Shown here in pieces: positions 25,341 through 34,979 of a stretch of DNA of 64,000 nt (position 1 is the stretch's first letter; each line of letters opens with the position of its first letter). The stretch is from Gemmatimonadota bacterium (GTDB lineage: Bacteria > JAAXHH01): NCBI GenBank assembly GCA_009837395.1, contig VXTP01000033.1:12915-76914 (forward strand). Reading direction: 5' to 3'. Below the pieces are notes generated by a model. The model made no database searches. It worked only from the letters and a program-made list of their open reading frames with translations, and had not been told where the DNA came from. Position numbers and translations under genes: made by a program.

Positions 25341-26351
25341 ATGGTACAGGAAGCAGAAGCGATTGAAGCCCGGGCGCTGGAGGAAATCGCCCGTGCCGCC
25401 GACCCGTCGGACCTGGAAGAGATCCGCATCAGGTACATGGGGAAGAACGGCGACCTGACCCGCGTCCTGCGTTCCGTGGGCAAGGCGGAACCCCGGGACC
25501 GACCCCGCATCGGCCAGCGGGTCAACCAGGCCAAGAAGACCATCGGCGAAGCCCTGGAAGCGCGCAGGGCGGCGTGCGAAGCGGGTGGGGAATCCGCGGC
25601 CGGCGCCCTGGACGTCACGCTGCCGGGACGCCCCCCGCCAATGGGAAGCAAGCATCCCCTGACCTTGATCCGCGAGGAAGTCACCGAGATCTTCCGGGAC
25701 ATGGGTTTCTCGGTGGTGGACGGTCCCGAGGTGGAGTGGGACTACTACAACTTCGAAGCGCTGAACATCCCGCGCGACCATCCGGCCCGGGATACCCAGG
25801 ATACCTTCTATCTCGGCAGCGACATCGTGCTGCGGACCCATACCTCTCCGGTGCAGGTCCGGGTCATGGAACAGCAGAAGCCCCCGGTGCGGGTCATCGT
25901 GCCGGGCCGCACCTACCGCCACGAGAACCCCGACGCCACCCACGCCTTCACTTTCCATCAGTGCGAGGGCCTGTACGTGGACAAAGGGGTCACGATGGCA
26001 CAGCTCAAAGGCGACATGACCTACTTCGCCCAGCGGCTCTTCGGCGGGAAGGTCAAGGTGCGTTTCCTCCCCGATTTCTTCCCCTTCACCGAACCCAGCG
26101 TACAGTACGACTTCTCCTGTGTCGCGTGCGGCGGCAAGGGTTGCCGGATCTGCAAATACACGGGGTGGCTGGAGATCTCTGGCGCCGGCATGGTCGACCC
26201 GGCCGTCTTCGGATTCGTGGACTACGATCCGGAAGTATATACCGGCTACGCCTTCGGCATGGGGCTGGACCGTCTCGCCATGTTCAAGTACGGGATCGAC
26301 AGCATCCACATGTTCCTGGAGAACGACCTGCGCCAGCTCGAAGGCCACTGA
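25341..26351 (+). CDS. pheS: Phenylalanyl-tRNA synthetase alpha subunit
   Basis: Catalytic subunit of the (alpha-beta)2 enzyme that charges tRNA-Phe. It has an N-terminal coiled-coil tRNA-binding arm (about 1-90) containing IRYMGKNGDLTRVL, and the class II core with DTFYLGSDIVLRTHTSPVQVR (motif 1/2 region), FTEPSVQYDFSC, and motif 3 GMGLDRLAMFKYGIDSI. It has 336 aa, full length. The CVACGGKGCRICKYTGW segment has four cysteines as in many bacterial PheS proteins. It precedes pheT. Confidence 0.97.
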   Translation: MVQEAEAIEARALEEIARAADPSDLEEIRIRYMGKNGDLTRVLRSVGKAEPRDRPRIGQRVNQAKKTIGEALEARRAACEAGGESAAGALDVTLPGRPPPMGSKHPLTLIREEVTEIFRDMGFSVVDGPEVEWDYYNFEALNIPRDHPARDTQDTFYLGSDIVLRTHTSPVQVRVMEQQKPPVRVIVPGRTYRHENPDATHAFTFHQCEGLYVDKGVTMAQLKGDMTYFAQRLFGGKVKVRFLPDFFPFTEPSVQYDFSCVACGGKGCRICKYTGWLEISGAGMVDPAVFGFVDYDPEVYTGYAFGMGLDRLAMFKYGIDSIHMFLENDLRQLEGH

Positions 26352-26438
26352 GCGCGGTGCGTCCGTGAGCGCCGGAAGTGAGCGCAACGGCGTCTCCGGC
26401 AAGGAGCGCGGTTCGTCCGGCAAGGAGCCAAGCGTCCC

Positions 26439-28859
26439 ATGGTGATTAAAGTACCCCTTTCGTGGCTGCAGGCGTACTGCGACGTCCCGTGGCCCGTCGA
26501 AGAACTGGTGGACCGGCTGGTCATGTCCGGCCTGGAGGTCGACGGCGTCGATACGGTCGGCAGCGACTTCGAGGAGTTCGTCGTCGGCCACGTGGAGCGC
26601 GTGGAGCGCCATCCCAACGCCGACCGGCTTTCCCTCTGCACCGTGGACGTGGGCGGCGAGACCCTGCAGGTCATCTGCGGCGCGCCGAACGTGGCCGCCG
26701 GACAGAAGGTGCCGGTCGCGCGGGTCGGCGCGGTGCTGCCCGGCGGCATGGAGATCCGGAAAGCGAAGATCCGCGGGGTGGAGTCCTTCGGGATGATCTG
26801 CTCCGAGGCCGAACTGAACCTGTCCGACGACCATGAAGGCATCATGGTGCTCGATGCCGCGGTCGAGCCCGGCCAGCCCCTGAAGGACATCGTGGGCGGA
26901 CCGGAAACGGTGTTGAGCATCGACGTGGGCACCAATCGCCCCGACTGCCTCGCGCTGGTCGGCGTGGCCCGGGAGATCACCGCTCTGTCGGGCGGCGAGC
27001 TTCGCATACCGTCCGGCGTCGTCGATGAAGCGGGTCCTCCGGTCGATACCCTGGCCAGCGTCCGCGTCGACGCCCCCGATGACTGCCCCCGGTTCGTGGG
27101 CCGCGTGATCACCGGCGTCCGCATCGGACCTTCGCCGGACTGGCTGAAGAGACGGATCGAAGCCGCCGGTATCCGGTCCATCAGCAACGTGGTCGACGTG
27201 ACGAACTACGTCATGCTCGAAATGGGACAGCCGCTGCACGCCTACGACCTGGACCGGCTCGCGGGACGGGGCATCGTCGTCCGCCGCGCCGGGGAGGAGG
27301 AGGCCTTCACCACCCTGGACGACGTGGACCGTACCCTCGACGGCGAAGTACTGATGATCGCCGACCACGAAACGGGCATCGGCGTCGGCGGCGTGATGGG
27401 CGGACTGGATACCGAGATCACCCCGGAAACCGACCGGGTCTTCCTGGAAGGCGCCTGTTTCGACGCGGTGCGGGTGCGGCGGGGTTCGAAGGCGCTGCAG
27501 CTGCAGACGGACGCGTCGCGCCGGTTCGAACGGGGCATGGATCCGGAACTTCAGGGCGAGGCCGTGGGCAGGGCCGCGGGACTGATCGCCGAGGTGGCCG
27601 GAGGCATGGTGGCGGAAGGCATGATCGACGTCCGGACGCCGGCCGATCCCGATCCGGTGATCCGGTTGCGCACGAGCCGCGTGAACGGGTTGCTGGGCAC
27701 CGCTCTGGACCGGGACGAAATCGCCGCGTTGCTGCGGCGGCTGCGGTTCGACACACGGGCCGACGGCGTGGATCTCGAGGTCGGTGTGCCGTCGTTCAGG
27801 CGGGACGTCTTCCGCGAAGTGGATCTGATCGAGGAGGTCGCCCGTCTCTATGGCTACGATCGGATCGAACCGGTGGCTTCGGCGCCGCCCCGCGACGATA
27901 CGGCCGAAGCCCGGGAACGGGAGGAGGCCCGCCGCGGCACGCAGGACGACCAGCGGCGCCTGCGGGACGCGATGGCCGGGTTCGGCTTTACGGAGGTGGT
28001 CACCCACAGTCTCCTGCACCCGGACCTGAACCGGCTCATCGATCCGGACCGTCCCGGCGTCATGATCGACAATCCCCTGAGTCCCGAACTCTCCGCCATG
28101 CGCACGAACCTGGCGGCCTCGGTATTGGGCGTAGTGCGCTGGAACGCCAATCGCAAGGTACGGGACATCCGCATATTCGAGGCCGGGCGCGTATTCTGGG
28201 CGAAAGAAGAAGGCCTTCCCGACGAACCCGAACACCTCTGTTTCGCCGTCACGGGACAGCGCCACAGCCCGCACTGGGACGGCCCTCCGGGGGCCTTCGA
28301 TTTCTTCGATTTGAAGGGTCTGGCGGAGGCGCTGCTCGGCCGGTTAGGACTTGACAGGGTCGAAACCGTCCCGTATGATAAGATCGATCCTCTGTTCGAT
28401 GCCGACCGTACCGGCGAACTGCTCGCGGACGAGGTGCGTGCGGGCCGTTTCGGCGCGGTGGCGCAACGGGTCCTCGACCATTACGAGATCCGGGAACCCG
28501 TATGGATGGGGGTGATCGACTGCGGTGTCCTCTTCGGCCAGGCGTCCGATCGAAGGACTTATCATGCGCCGCCCAAGTACCCCGCGGTCGAAAGAGACCT
28601 GGCTATTGTCGTGCCCGAAGAGGTTACTCATCGGGACATACTGAATGAAATCCGCGCGTGTAGCGGCGACCTCCTGGAATCGGTCGAACTCTTCGACGTA
28701 TACCGGGGAACGCAGATCGCGGCCCAAAGCAAGAGCATGGCGTACGCCATGCGGTTCAGGTCCGGAGAACGGACGCTGACGGACGCTGAAGTCACGCGGC
28801 TTCAGGATAAGGTGCTGCGCCGGCTGGTGAGCCGGTACCGGGCGGAACTTCGCTCCTAG
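26439..28859 (+). CDS. pheT: Phenylalanyl-tRNA synthetase beta subunit
   Basis: A 806-aa structural and editing subunit. An N-terminal EMAP/OB domain (GHVERVERHPNADRLSLCTVD), B3/B4 editing domain (NRPDCLALVGVAREITAL; VVDVTNYVMLEMGQPLHAYD), B5 domain, catalytic-like fold (EVVTHSLLHPDLNRLID; NPLSPELSAMRTNL) and C-terminal anticodon-binding FDX-ACB domain (AVERDLAIVVPEEVTHRDI) are in order. The 87-bp gap from pheS contains Ser/Gly-coding-like repeats but no start. It is the last tRNA-synthetase gene of the operon. Confidence 0.96.
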   Translation: MVIKVPLSWLQAYCDVPWPVEELVDRLVMSGLEVDGVDTVGSDFEEFVVGHVERVERHPNADRLSLCTVDVGGETLQVICGAPNVAAGQKVPVARVGAVLPGGMEIRKAKIRGVESFGMICSEAELNLSDDHEGIMVLDAAVEPGQPLKDIVGGPETVLSIDVGTNRPDCLALVGVAREITALSGGELRIPSGVVDEAGPPVDTLASVRVDAPDDCPRFVGRVITGVRIGPSPDWLKRRIEAAGIRSISNVVDVTNYVMLEMGQPLHAYDLDRLAGRGIVVRRAGEEEAFTTLDDVDRTLDGEVLMIADHETGIGVGGVMGGLDTEITPETDRVFLEGACFDAVRVRRGSKALQLQTDASRRFERGMDPELQGEAVGRAAGLIAEVAGGMVAEGMIDVRTPADPDPVIRLRTSRVNGLLGTALDRDEIAALLRRLRFDTRADGVDLEVGVPSFRRDVFREVDLIEEVARLYGYDRIEPVASAPPRDDTAEAREREEARRGTQDDQRRLRDAMAGFGFTEVVTHSLLHPDLNRLIDPDRPGVMIDNPLSPELSAMRTNLAASVLGVVRWNANRKVRDIRIFEAGRVFWAKEEGLPDEPEHLCFAVTGQRHSPHWDGPPGAFDFFDLKGLAEALLGRLGLDRVETVPYDKIDPLFDADRTGELLADEVRAGRFGAVAQRVLDHYEIREPVWMGVIDCGVLFGQASDRRTYHAPPKYPAVERDLAIVVPEEVTHRDILNEIRACSGDLLESVELFDVYRGTQIAAQSKSMAYAMRFRSGERTLTDAEVTRLQDKVLRRLVSRYRAELRS

Positions 28860-28901
28860 CGCCGTCGAGGCGCGCTGGAATACACCTTTGCGGAGGGATT
28901 C

Positions 28902-29165
28902 ATGCAAGAACAATCCATTGAGCTGTTGCTGGGCCGGATCGAAACGATGATCGACCTGATCCAGCGGCTGAAGGACGAGAACGCGGATCTGCGCGGCCGG
29001 AACCAGAACCTCGAAACGCAGATCCAGGAACTGCAGCAACAGCAGGAGCAGTCGGTTACCTCGAAAGAAGAACTGGAACAGGAAAACCAGGCGCTGCGCG
29101 TCAAGCAGGACGACATCAAGGCGCGTATAGACACGATGCTGTCGCGCCTGGACGTCATCGAGTAG
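28902..29165 (+). CDS. Small coiled-coil protein, ZapB-like
   Basis: An 87-aa protein that is almost entirely a parallel coiled coil: an uninterrupted heptad pattern runs through LLGRIETMIDLIQRLKDENA and QIQELQQQQEQSVTSKEELE. No signal peptide. It resembles ZapB-type division proteins in size and composition, but similarity by coiled coil alone is weak evidence. Position just upstream of zapA supports a role in Z-ring organisation (inference). AGGGATTC-like SD precedes the ATG. Confidence 0.75.
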   Translation: MQEQSIELLLGRIETMIDLIQRLKDENADLRGRNQNLETQIQELQQQQEQSVTSKEELEQENQALRVKQDDIKARIDTMLSRLDVIE

Positions 29166-29259
29166 GATCAGTCCGGATCAGTCCCTGTTTTGTCCGCCGC
29201 AGTTCGCCTGGCCCCCGGCATCCGTTTGCTGGCCGGTTGCACACCGGGATGGACCCATT

Positions 29260-29610
29260 ATGGATGACGAGAAAGTCACCGTACGCGTCAACATCTGCGG
29301 GACCGAATATCCGATTCAGGCGGAAGAGGAAGCCGAGTACATCCAGCGGATCGCCGCCTACGTGGACGAGCGCATGCGCGAGGTACCCGTCAGCGTGACC
29401 ATGCAGTCCCTCACCAGCGTGGCGGTCCTCACGGCGATCAGGATCGCCGACGAACTGCACAAGGAACGTGAAAAACAGCAGAACCAGGTCGTATCGGAGT
29501 CCATGCATCACGATCGGATCGCGGAGCTGATCCGGCGCATGGACGAGTTGATGGAGCAACCGGTTTCTGAACAGGATGGAGAGAAGGAAGACCATGACCG
29601 ATCTTGTTGA
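29260..29610 (+). CDS. zapA: Cell division protein ZapA
   Basis: FtsZ-bundling protein that stabilises the Z ring. The N-terminal dimer domain begins KVTVRVNICGTEYPIQAEEEA and contains IQRIAAYVDERMREV, followed by a helix (LTSVAVLTAIRIADELHKER) and a coiled-coil tail; 116 aa fits the family. The gene starts about 95 bp after the coiled-coil gene and precedes rny, a common order in several phyla. Confidence 0.9.
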   Translation: MDDEKVTVRVNICGTEYPIQAEEEAEYIQRIAAYVDERMREVPVSVTMQSLTSVAVLTAIRIADELHKEREKQQNQVVSESMHHDRIAELIRRMDELMEQPVSEQDGEKEDHDRSC

Positions 29611-29663
29611 GGAACGGACTATGTCTGGAACAACCGTAACAATTGAAGAAGGTGGCTGCCACT

Positions 29664-31220
29664 ATGCTTGTGACGATCAGTCTCTACGCCGGCACCGCCC
29701 TGATCATGTTTCTCTTCGGATGGTTCATTCGAAAGCGTGTCGAAAAACGTAAGACGGACAGTATGGAGCGCTTGGCAGAGAGCATCCTCGCAGAGGCGGT
29801 GGAAGAAGCTGAAACAATAAAGAATACGGCCAGGATCGAAATGGAGGAGGAATCCTACCAGGCCAAGGCTAAATTCGAGCGAGAAAGCAACCAGACCCGC
29901 CAGGACTTCCAGCGCGTCGAAAAACGGATCTCGATCAGGGAGCAGAACCTGGAGCGCAAGGCCGACTACGTGGCCAAGCGCGAAAAAGGTATTCAGAAGC
30001 ACCTTCAGTCGCTGCAGGAACGGGACGAGAAACTGGTGGAGTCCGAAGAGCGGCTGGATCAGTTGATCAATCGACAGACCGAACAACTCGAGCAATCCGC
30101 CGGCATGACGACGGAAGAGGCGAGAAAGGCGCTGCTCAGCAACATCGACGCCCGGATACGCGCCGAAGCCGGCCAGCAAGCCCGCAGCATCATCGAAGAA
30201 GCCCGCCAGAACGCGGAGGTCGAAGCCCGGGAAATCATCACGCACGCGATGCAGAAGTACACGCTGGATCACGTGACGGAAACGACGACGTCGGTCATAT
30301 CCCTGCCCGATAATGAAATGAAGGGACGTATCATCGGGCGTGACGGACGCAACATCCAGGCGTTCGAAATGTCAACGGGGATCGATGTCATCGTCGACGA
30401 CACCCCCAATGCCGTCGTCCTCTCCGGGTTCAACCCCATGCGCCGCGAAATCGCGAAGCTTTCCATGGAGAAGCTCATCCAGGACGGGAGAATCCATCCC
30501 GGATTCATCGAGCAGGTCGTCTCCAAGACCCAGGAAGAAATCAGCGATCTGATCCAGGATACGGGCGAGCAGGTGCTCTTCGACCTGGGCATTACCGGCG
30601 TCCGTCCCGAGGTGGCCATGCTGCTCGGGCAACTGAAGTACCGGATGACCGGCGGCCAGAACGCGCTGCATCACTGCCGCGAAGTGGCCGAGCTTGCGGG
30701 TATCATGGCGCAGGAGCTGGAACTGGACGTGACCCTGGCCAGGCGCTGCGGACTGCTGCACGACATCGGCAAGGCCGTGGAAGGCGGCCCGGAAGGTGCG
30801 CACGGGGAACTGGGGAGATCGGTCGCGGAGAAGTACGGAGAACCGACCGAAGTGCTGGAGTGCATTGACGCCATTCACGACAACCTGGAAGAAGCCAGCC
30901 CCTTGGCCGTAATGGTCCGAACCGCCGACGCCCTCTCCATGTCAAGGCCCGGCGCGCTGAGGGAACCGCTGGAAAAGTACGTCCGCCGGCTCCGGGAGAT
31001 GGAACGGCTGGTTAACTCCTTCGACGGCGTATCCAGGGCCTTCGTCATGAAGGCGGGAAAAGAAGTGCGGGTCATGATCGATCACGAGGAAGTCGACGAC
31101 CTCCGCGCGGTCCAGCTCGCCACGGAAATCGCTCGCAAGATCCAGGCCCGGATGGAATACTCGGGCCAGATCAAGGTGACGGTCATCCGGCAGACCCGGG
31201 CGGTCGAAATCGCCAGGTAG
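29664..31220 (+). CDS. rny: Ribonuclease Y
   Basis: Membrane-bound endoribonuclease that initiates mRNA decay. It has an N-terminal helix (about 3-20), a long coiled coil (about 30-200) rich in Glu/Arg, a KH RNA-binding domain with MKGRIIGRDGRNIQAFE, and an HD domain with the metal ligands in HHCREVAELAG and CGLLHDIGKAVEGG. The 518-aa length matches the family. ATG 29664 is chosen because AAGGTGG lies eight bases upstream; a TTG at 29643 is possible. Confidence 0.96.
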   Translation: MLVTISLYAGTALIMFLFGWFIRKRVEKRKTDSMERLAESILAEAVEEAETIKNTARIEMEEESYQAKAKFERESNQTRQDFQRVEKRISIREQNLERKADYVAKREKGIQKHLQSLQERDEKLVESEERLDQLINRQTEQLEQSAGMTTEEARKALLSNIDARIRAEAGQQARSIIEEARQNAEVEAREIITHAMQKYTLDHVTETTTSVISLPDNEMKGRIIGRDGRNIQAFEMSTGIDVIVDDTPNAVVLSGFNPMRREIAKLSMEKLIQDGRIHPGFIEQVVSKTQEEISDLIQDTGEQVLFDLGITGVRPEVAMLLGQLKYRMTGGQNALHHCREVAELAGIMAQELELDVTLARRCGLLHDIGKAVEGGPEGAHGELGRSVAEKYGEPTEVLECIDAIHDNLEEASPLAVMVRTADALSMSRPGALREPLEKYVRRLREMERLVNSFDGVSRAFVMKAGKEVRVMIDHEEVDDLRAVQLATEIARKIQARMEYSGQIKVTVIRQTRAVEIAR

Positions 31221-31325
31221 GGGCGGTGCCGGCAGAGCGACATGGCCGATAGAACGGCGTTGTTTGAACAGCGGCGTCGCCTGAAATGCGGCGGTGCCGG
31301 AACAGGCGAGGGAGGAAGGCCAGAC

Positions 31326-32636
31326 TTGGTAAACGAGGGCGACAACGGCATACTGACCGTTTCCGAACTGACCGCGGGGATCAAGACGCTCCTAGAGGAA
31401 ACGTTTCCCTACGTGTCGGTTTCCGGTGAAATCTCCAACTACAAGCGCCACTCGTCCGGTCATGCCTACTTCTCGCTGAAGGACGACCGCAGCCAGCTGC
31501 GCTGCGTCATGTGGCGGTCGGCGAACCGGAAACTGACCTTCGAACCCGAAGACGGCATGGAGGTCCTGGCCCGGGGCCCCCTTTCCGTCTATGACGTGCA
31601 GGGGCAGTACCAGCTCGTCGCCCAGCAATTGAAGCCCGTGGGCGCGGGCGCGCTCCAGGCGGCCTTCGAGCGGCTGAAGGCCAAGCTCGAGAAAGAGGGC
31701 CTGTTCCGCGAGGAACACAAGCAGGCGCTGCCTTCCTTCCCGGAGCGGGTGGGCGTGGTCACCTCCGCGTCCGGCGCCGCGATCCGGGACATCATCCATG
31801 TCCTGCGCCGGCGCGCGCCGTGGGTCTCGATCGTCCTCCGGCCGGCGCCCGTGCAGGGCGAAGGCGCCGCGGCGGAAATCGCGGCCGCCATCGAAGAGAT
31901 GAACGATTATGGCGAGGTGGACGTGCTGATCGTCGGCCGGGGAGGCGGATCGGTGGAGGACCTGTGGGCGTTCAACGAAGAGGCGGTGGTCCGGGCGGTC
32001 TTCCAGTCCCGGATCCCGGTGGTCTCCGCCGTGGGACACGAAACGGACTACACGCTGACCGACTTCGCGGCCGATCTCCGGGCCCCTACGCCGTCGGGCG
32101 CGGCCGAAATAATCGTCCGCGACCTGCGGGAATTGAAGGACCGGTCGGAGGCCGTTTTGAGACGGCTTTGCGGAAGCATGACGGGGTACCTGGACCGGTC
32201 CCGCCAGCGCGTCGCCACGGCACTGACCAGTTACGGACTCAGGCGGCCCGTCGACCAGATCGGCCAGTACGCCCAGTTCACCGATGAACTGACCCGCCGT
32301 CTGGCCGACCGGTGCTTCCACGACCACGAAACGCGCGCCCAGCTGGTCGGCGGACTGGCCGGACGGCTCCAGGCCCTCAGCCCGCTATCGGTACTGGAAC
32401 GAGGATACGCCGTCTGCCAACGCGCGTCGGACGGGCGCATCGTCCGCGACGCCGATGAACTTAGCGTCGACGACCGCGTGAACGTACGCCTGCGCAAGGG
32501 CGAAGCGTTCTGCCGGGTCGAGCACCTGCATGACGGGACGGAACCGGCTGAGGCTGCCCCCCGGAAGAAACGGCGCGAGGAAGCGCCGGCCACCATCGGC
32601 CTGTTCGATGAATCGAATACCACCGAAACTGCCTGA
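31326..32636 (+). CDS. xseA: Exodeoxyribonuclease VII large subunit
   Basis: Catalytic subunit of the single-strand DNA exonuclease. An N-terminal OB fold (TVSELTAGIKTLLEETFPYV then VSGEISNYKRHSSGHAYFSL) is followed by the nuclease core with VGVVTSASGAAIRDIIHVLRR and the conserved IVGRGGGSVEDLWAFNEE and VVSAVGHETDYTLTDFAADL blocks. TTG at 31326 is preferred: GGGAGGAAGG lies six bases upstream and homology starts right after it. An in-frame ATG at 31242 would add 28 atypical residues. It is followed by xseB. Confidence 0.93.
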   Translation: MVNEGDNGILTVSELTAGIKTLLEETFPYVSVSGEISNYKRHSSGHAYFSLKDDRSQLRCVMWRSANRKLTFEPEDGMEVLARGPLSVYDVQGQYQLVAQQLKPVGAGALQAAFERLKAKLEKEGLFREEHKQALPSFPERVGVVTSASGAAIRDIIHVLRRRAPWVSIVLRPAPVQGEGAAAEIAAAIEEMNDYGEVDVLIVGRGGGSVEDLWAFNEEAVVRAVFQSRIPVVSAVGHETDYTLTDFAADLRAPTPSGAAEIIVRDLRELKDRSEAVLRRLCGSMTGYLDRSRQRVATALTSYGLRRPVDQIGQYAQFTDELTRRLADRCFHDHETRAQLVGGLAGRLQALSPLSVLERGYAVCQRASDGRIVRDADELSVDDRVNVRLRKGEAFCRVEHLHDGTEPAEAAPRKKRREEAPATIGLFDESNTTETA

Positions 32637-32653
32637 CCGACGGGATACCGAGG

Positions 32654-32920
32654 ATGAACGAAAAGGAAAAACCGACTTTCGAGGAGGCGCTGAAGCGCCT
32701 CGAGCACATCGTCGAACGCATGGAACAGGGCGATCTCCCGCTGGATGAATCACTCGCCCTCTTCCAGGAGGGCATAGAGCTTTCCCGGATCTGCACCCGG
32801 CAGCTGAACGCGGCGGACGAACACGTGCGCAAGCTGGTGCGCGTGGAGAACGGCCGGTTCGTCATCGAGCCCTTCGAACCGGAATCGCCGCCCAGCCAGG
32901 GCAACGACCTGCAGTTCTAG
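32654..32920 (+). CDS. xseB: Exodeoxyribonuclease VII small subunit
   Basis: Small helical subunit (88 aa) with the family signature FEEALKRLEHIVERMEQGDL followed by LDESLALFQEGIELSR. It starts 17 bp after xseA in the usual xseAB order. The acidic/proline tail after residue 70 is variable. Confidence 0.95.
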   Translation: MNEKEKPTFEEALKRLEHIVERMEQGDLPLDESLALFQEGIELSRICTRQLNAADEHVRKLVRVENGRFVIEPFEPESPPSQGNDLQF

Positions 32921-32937
32921 ATTCCGACACCAGATGA

Positions 32938-34047
32938 ATGGCGTCGCATATGACCGATACCCCGGGAAAGCAGGACTTCCTCGACGCGCTGGCCGTCCGA
33001 AAGGAATGGGTGCGCGAGTACCTGGAGGCCGACCGTCGTAAAGTACTGTTCATTCCGGAGGACATACACGACGGGGTGTTCAGCTACCTGAAGGCGTCCG
33101 GCAAGGTGCTCCGTCCCTGCGTGCTCTACTTCTCCTGCGGCGCCGTGGGCGGCCGGGAGCGGGCCGCAACGCCCGCGGCGGTCGCGGTGGAACTGTTCCA
33201 CACCTGGACCATCGTGCATGACGACATCATGGACCGGGACGCGCTGCGGCGCGGCACGCCCACCGTCCACGAGGAGTTCCGGAGGCGGGCGCTGGCCGGC
33301 GGGGCATTTGACGAAAGAGAAGCCGCGCACTACGGCCTGTCTATCGGGATCATGACCGGCGAGGTCCAGCACGGTTGGGCCACCGGGCTCCTGACCGAAC
33401 TGTACGACGCGGACGTGGACAACGGCGAAGTGGTGATCGAACTCATCCGCTACCTGGAGACGGAAGTCCTCCTGGCCCTCGTCGGCGGACAGGCGCTGGA
33501 CATTCAGTACGCCAAGGCGCCCATGGACAGCCTGGACGAAGCGTCCGTGATCGACATGTTCTGGAGAAAAACCGGCGCGCTCTACACCTTCGCGGGCGCA
33601 GCCGGCGCGATGATCGGCCTGAATACCCCGGACCGGAATCACCCCATGGTGCGGGCGATTTCATCGTTCACCGGCGAATGCGGCGTGGCCTTCCAGCTGC
33701 AGGACGACATCCTGGGCCTCACGGCCGATGAGGCCACGCTGGGGAAACCGGTGTGCTCCGACCTCCGGGAAGGGAAGCGCACCCTGCTGCTCGTCCACAC
33801 CTACCACAAGGCTACGCCCGCCGAGCGGCGTTTTCTGCTCGACGTCGTCGGGAAACCGGGGGCTACCGACGAGCAGATCGCGGAGGTCCGCGACCTCATC
33901 CTTGCCCACGGCGGTCTCGACCACGCCCGGACGCTCATGGAACGCCGCGTGGCCGATGCCATTCGAAATCTCGATGCGATTCCCGACTCTTCTTATAAGG
34001 GATACCTGGTCAACTGGGCGGAGTACCTGATCGGAAGGACCTTCTGA
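32938..34047 (+). CDS. Polyprenyl diphosphate synthase
   Basis: trans-Isoprenyl diphosphate synthase of about 369 aa. The first Asp-rich motif lies in HTWTIVHDDIMDRDALRRG (D-D-x-x-D) and the second in AFQLQDDILGLTADE; the GKPVCSDLREGKRTLLL region follows as in FPP/GGPP synthases. It may make farnesyl-, geranylgeranyl- or longer diphosphates for quinones or lipids; the residues before the first motif suggest a medium or long product but this was not resolved. The stop overlaps the nadK start (TGATG). The start at 32938 could instead be 32950. Confidence 0.88.
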   Translation: MASHMTDTPGKQDFLDALAVRKEWVREYLEADRRKVLFIPEDIHDGVFSYLKASGKVLRPCVLYFSCGAVGGRERAATPAAVAVELFHTWTIVHDDIMDRDALRRGTPTVHEEFRRRALAGGAFDEREAAHYGLSIGIMTGEVQHGWATGLLTELYDADVDNGEVVIELIRYLETEVLLALVGGQALDIQYAKAPMDSLDEASVIDMFWRKTGALYTFAGAAGAMIGLNTPDRNHPMVRAISSFTGECGVAFQLQDDILGLTADEATLGKPVCSDLREGKRTLLLVHTYHKATPAERRFLLDVVGKPGATDEQIAEVRDLILAHGGLDHARTLMERRVADAIRNLDAIPDSSYKGYLVNWAEYLIGRTF

Positions 34048-34907
34048 TGCATCGCGTGGGCATCATCGCCAATCCGGCGCGGCCCGTGGTCGCCGGACTG
34101 ATTCCGGAACTCGTGCGGCTGGTCACGTCGCGGTCCGGAAAGCCAACGCTCGCGGCCGACCTGGCGGCCTCGGCCGGCGAGGCAGTAGCCCGCGGGGAGT
34201 GCGTAGTCGTGGATTCGGACGAACGCGCCGTGGAGGGCGTCGACTGGGTTATCGCCATCGGGGGGGACGGCACACTGCTCAAGACCGCACGCCTGGTGGG
34301 CGCTTCCGGCACCCCCATTCTCGGCGTAAATTCCGGAAAGCTCGGATTCATGATGCAGACGACGCCCGGCGACCTCGGCGACGCCCTCGGACGCGTCTTC
34401 GACGGGCGGTACACGCTGGACAAGCGGCTGGTCCTCGAGGGACGGATAGCGAACGATGTGTTTTCGGCGCTGAACGACATCGTGATCGACAAGGGAGCGA
34501 TCTGCCGGGTCATCGAACTGGGCATCTATATCAATGACGAATACGTCAACGACGTCATGGCCGATGGGCTGATCGTGTCGACCCCGACCGGCTCCACGGC
34601 CTATTCGCTGGCGGCGGGGGGCCCGATTCTGGCGCCTGACATGGAAGCGATCGTCGTGTCGCCCATCTGTCCGCATACGCTCTCCAACCGCGCCATGGTG
34701 CTCGCCGCCCGGGACCGCATACGGATCGAAGTCCGGGCGGACCATCCCGATCTCCTGCTCACCGTGGACGGCCAGGAGAACGTGGTGATCCAGCCGGGAA
34801 GCACCGTCGAGCTTTACCGGGCGGACCACACCATACACCTGATCCGGTTCACGGATCGTTCCTTTTACGATGTCCTGCGCACGAAGCTGAAATGGGGGGA
34901 ACGCTGA
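34047..34907 (+). CDS. nadK: NAD kinase
   Basis: Phosphorylates NAD+ to NADP+. The GGDG motif appears in VIAIGGDGTLLKTARLV, the NE/D block in PILGVNSGKLGFMM, and the signature GLIVSTPTGSTAYSLAAGG in the C-domain. Length 286 aa. It shares an A with the upstream stop, so translation is coupled to the isoprenoid gene. Followed by recN about 70 bp downstream, an order seen in many bacteria. Confidence 0.96.
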   Translation: MHRVGIIANPARPVVAGLIPELVRLVTSRSGKPTLAADLAASAGEAVARGECVVVDSDERAVEGVDWVIAIGGDGTLLKTARLVGASGTPILGVNSGKLGFMMQTTPGDLGDALGRVFDGRYTLDKRLVLEGRIANDVFSALNDIVIDKGAICRVIELGIYINDEYVNDVMADGLIVSTPTGSTAYSLAAGGPILAPDMEAIVVSPICPHTLSNRAMVLAARDRIRIEVRADHPDLLLTVDGQENVVIQPGSTVELYRADHTIHLIRFTDRSFYDVLRTKLKWGER

Positions 34908-34979
34908 ACATCCCGGTCAGCATGGACCGGCCATTTCCAGACGGGTCCCGTGCGGTCCCGCCGTTCATTGTTGTAGCCT

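Noticed and set aside
24903..28274. A 1123-aa open frame on the minus strand opposite rplT, pheS and pheT
   Set aside because: Lies exactly antisense to confident genes in a GC-rich genome, has no family resemblance and is rich in Arg, Gly, His and Asp, as antisense frames are.
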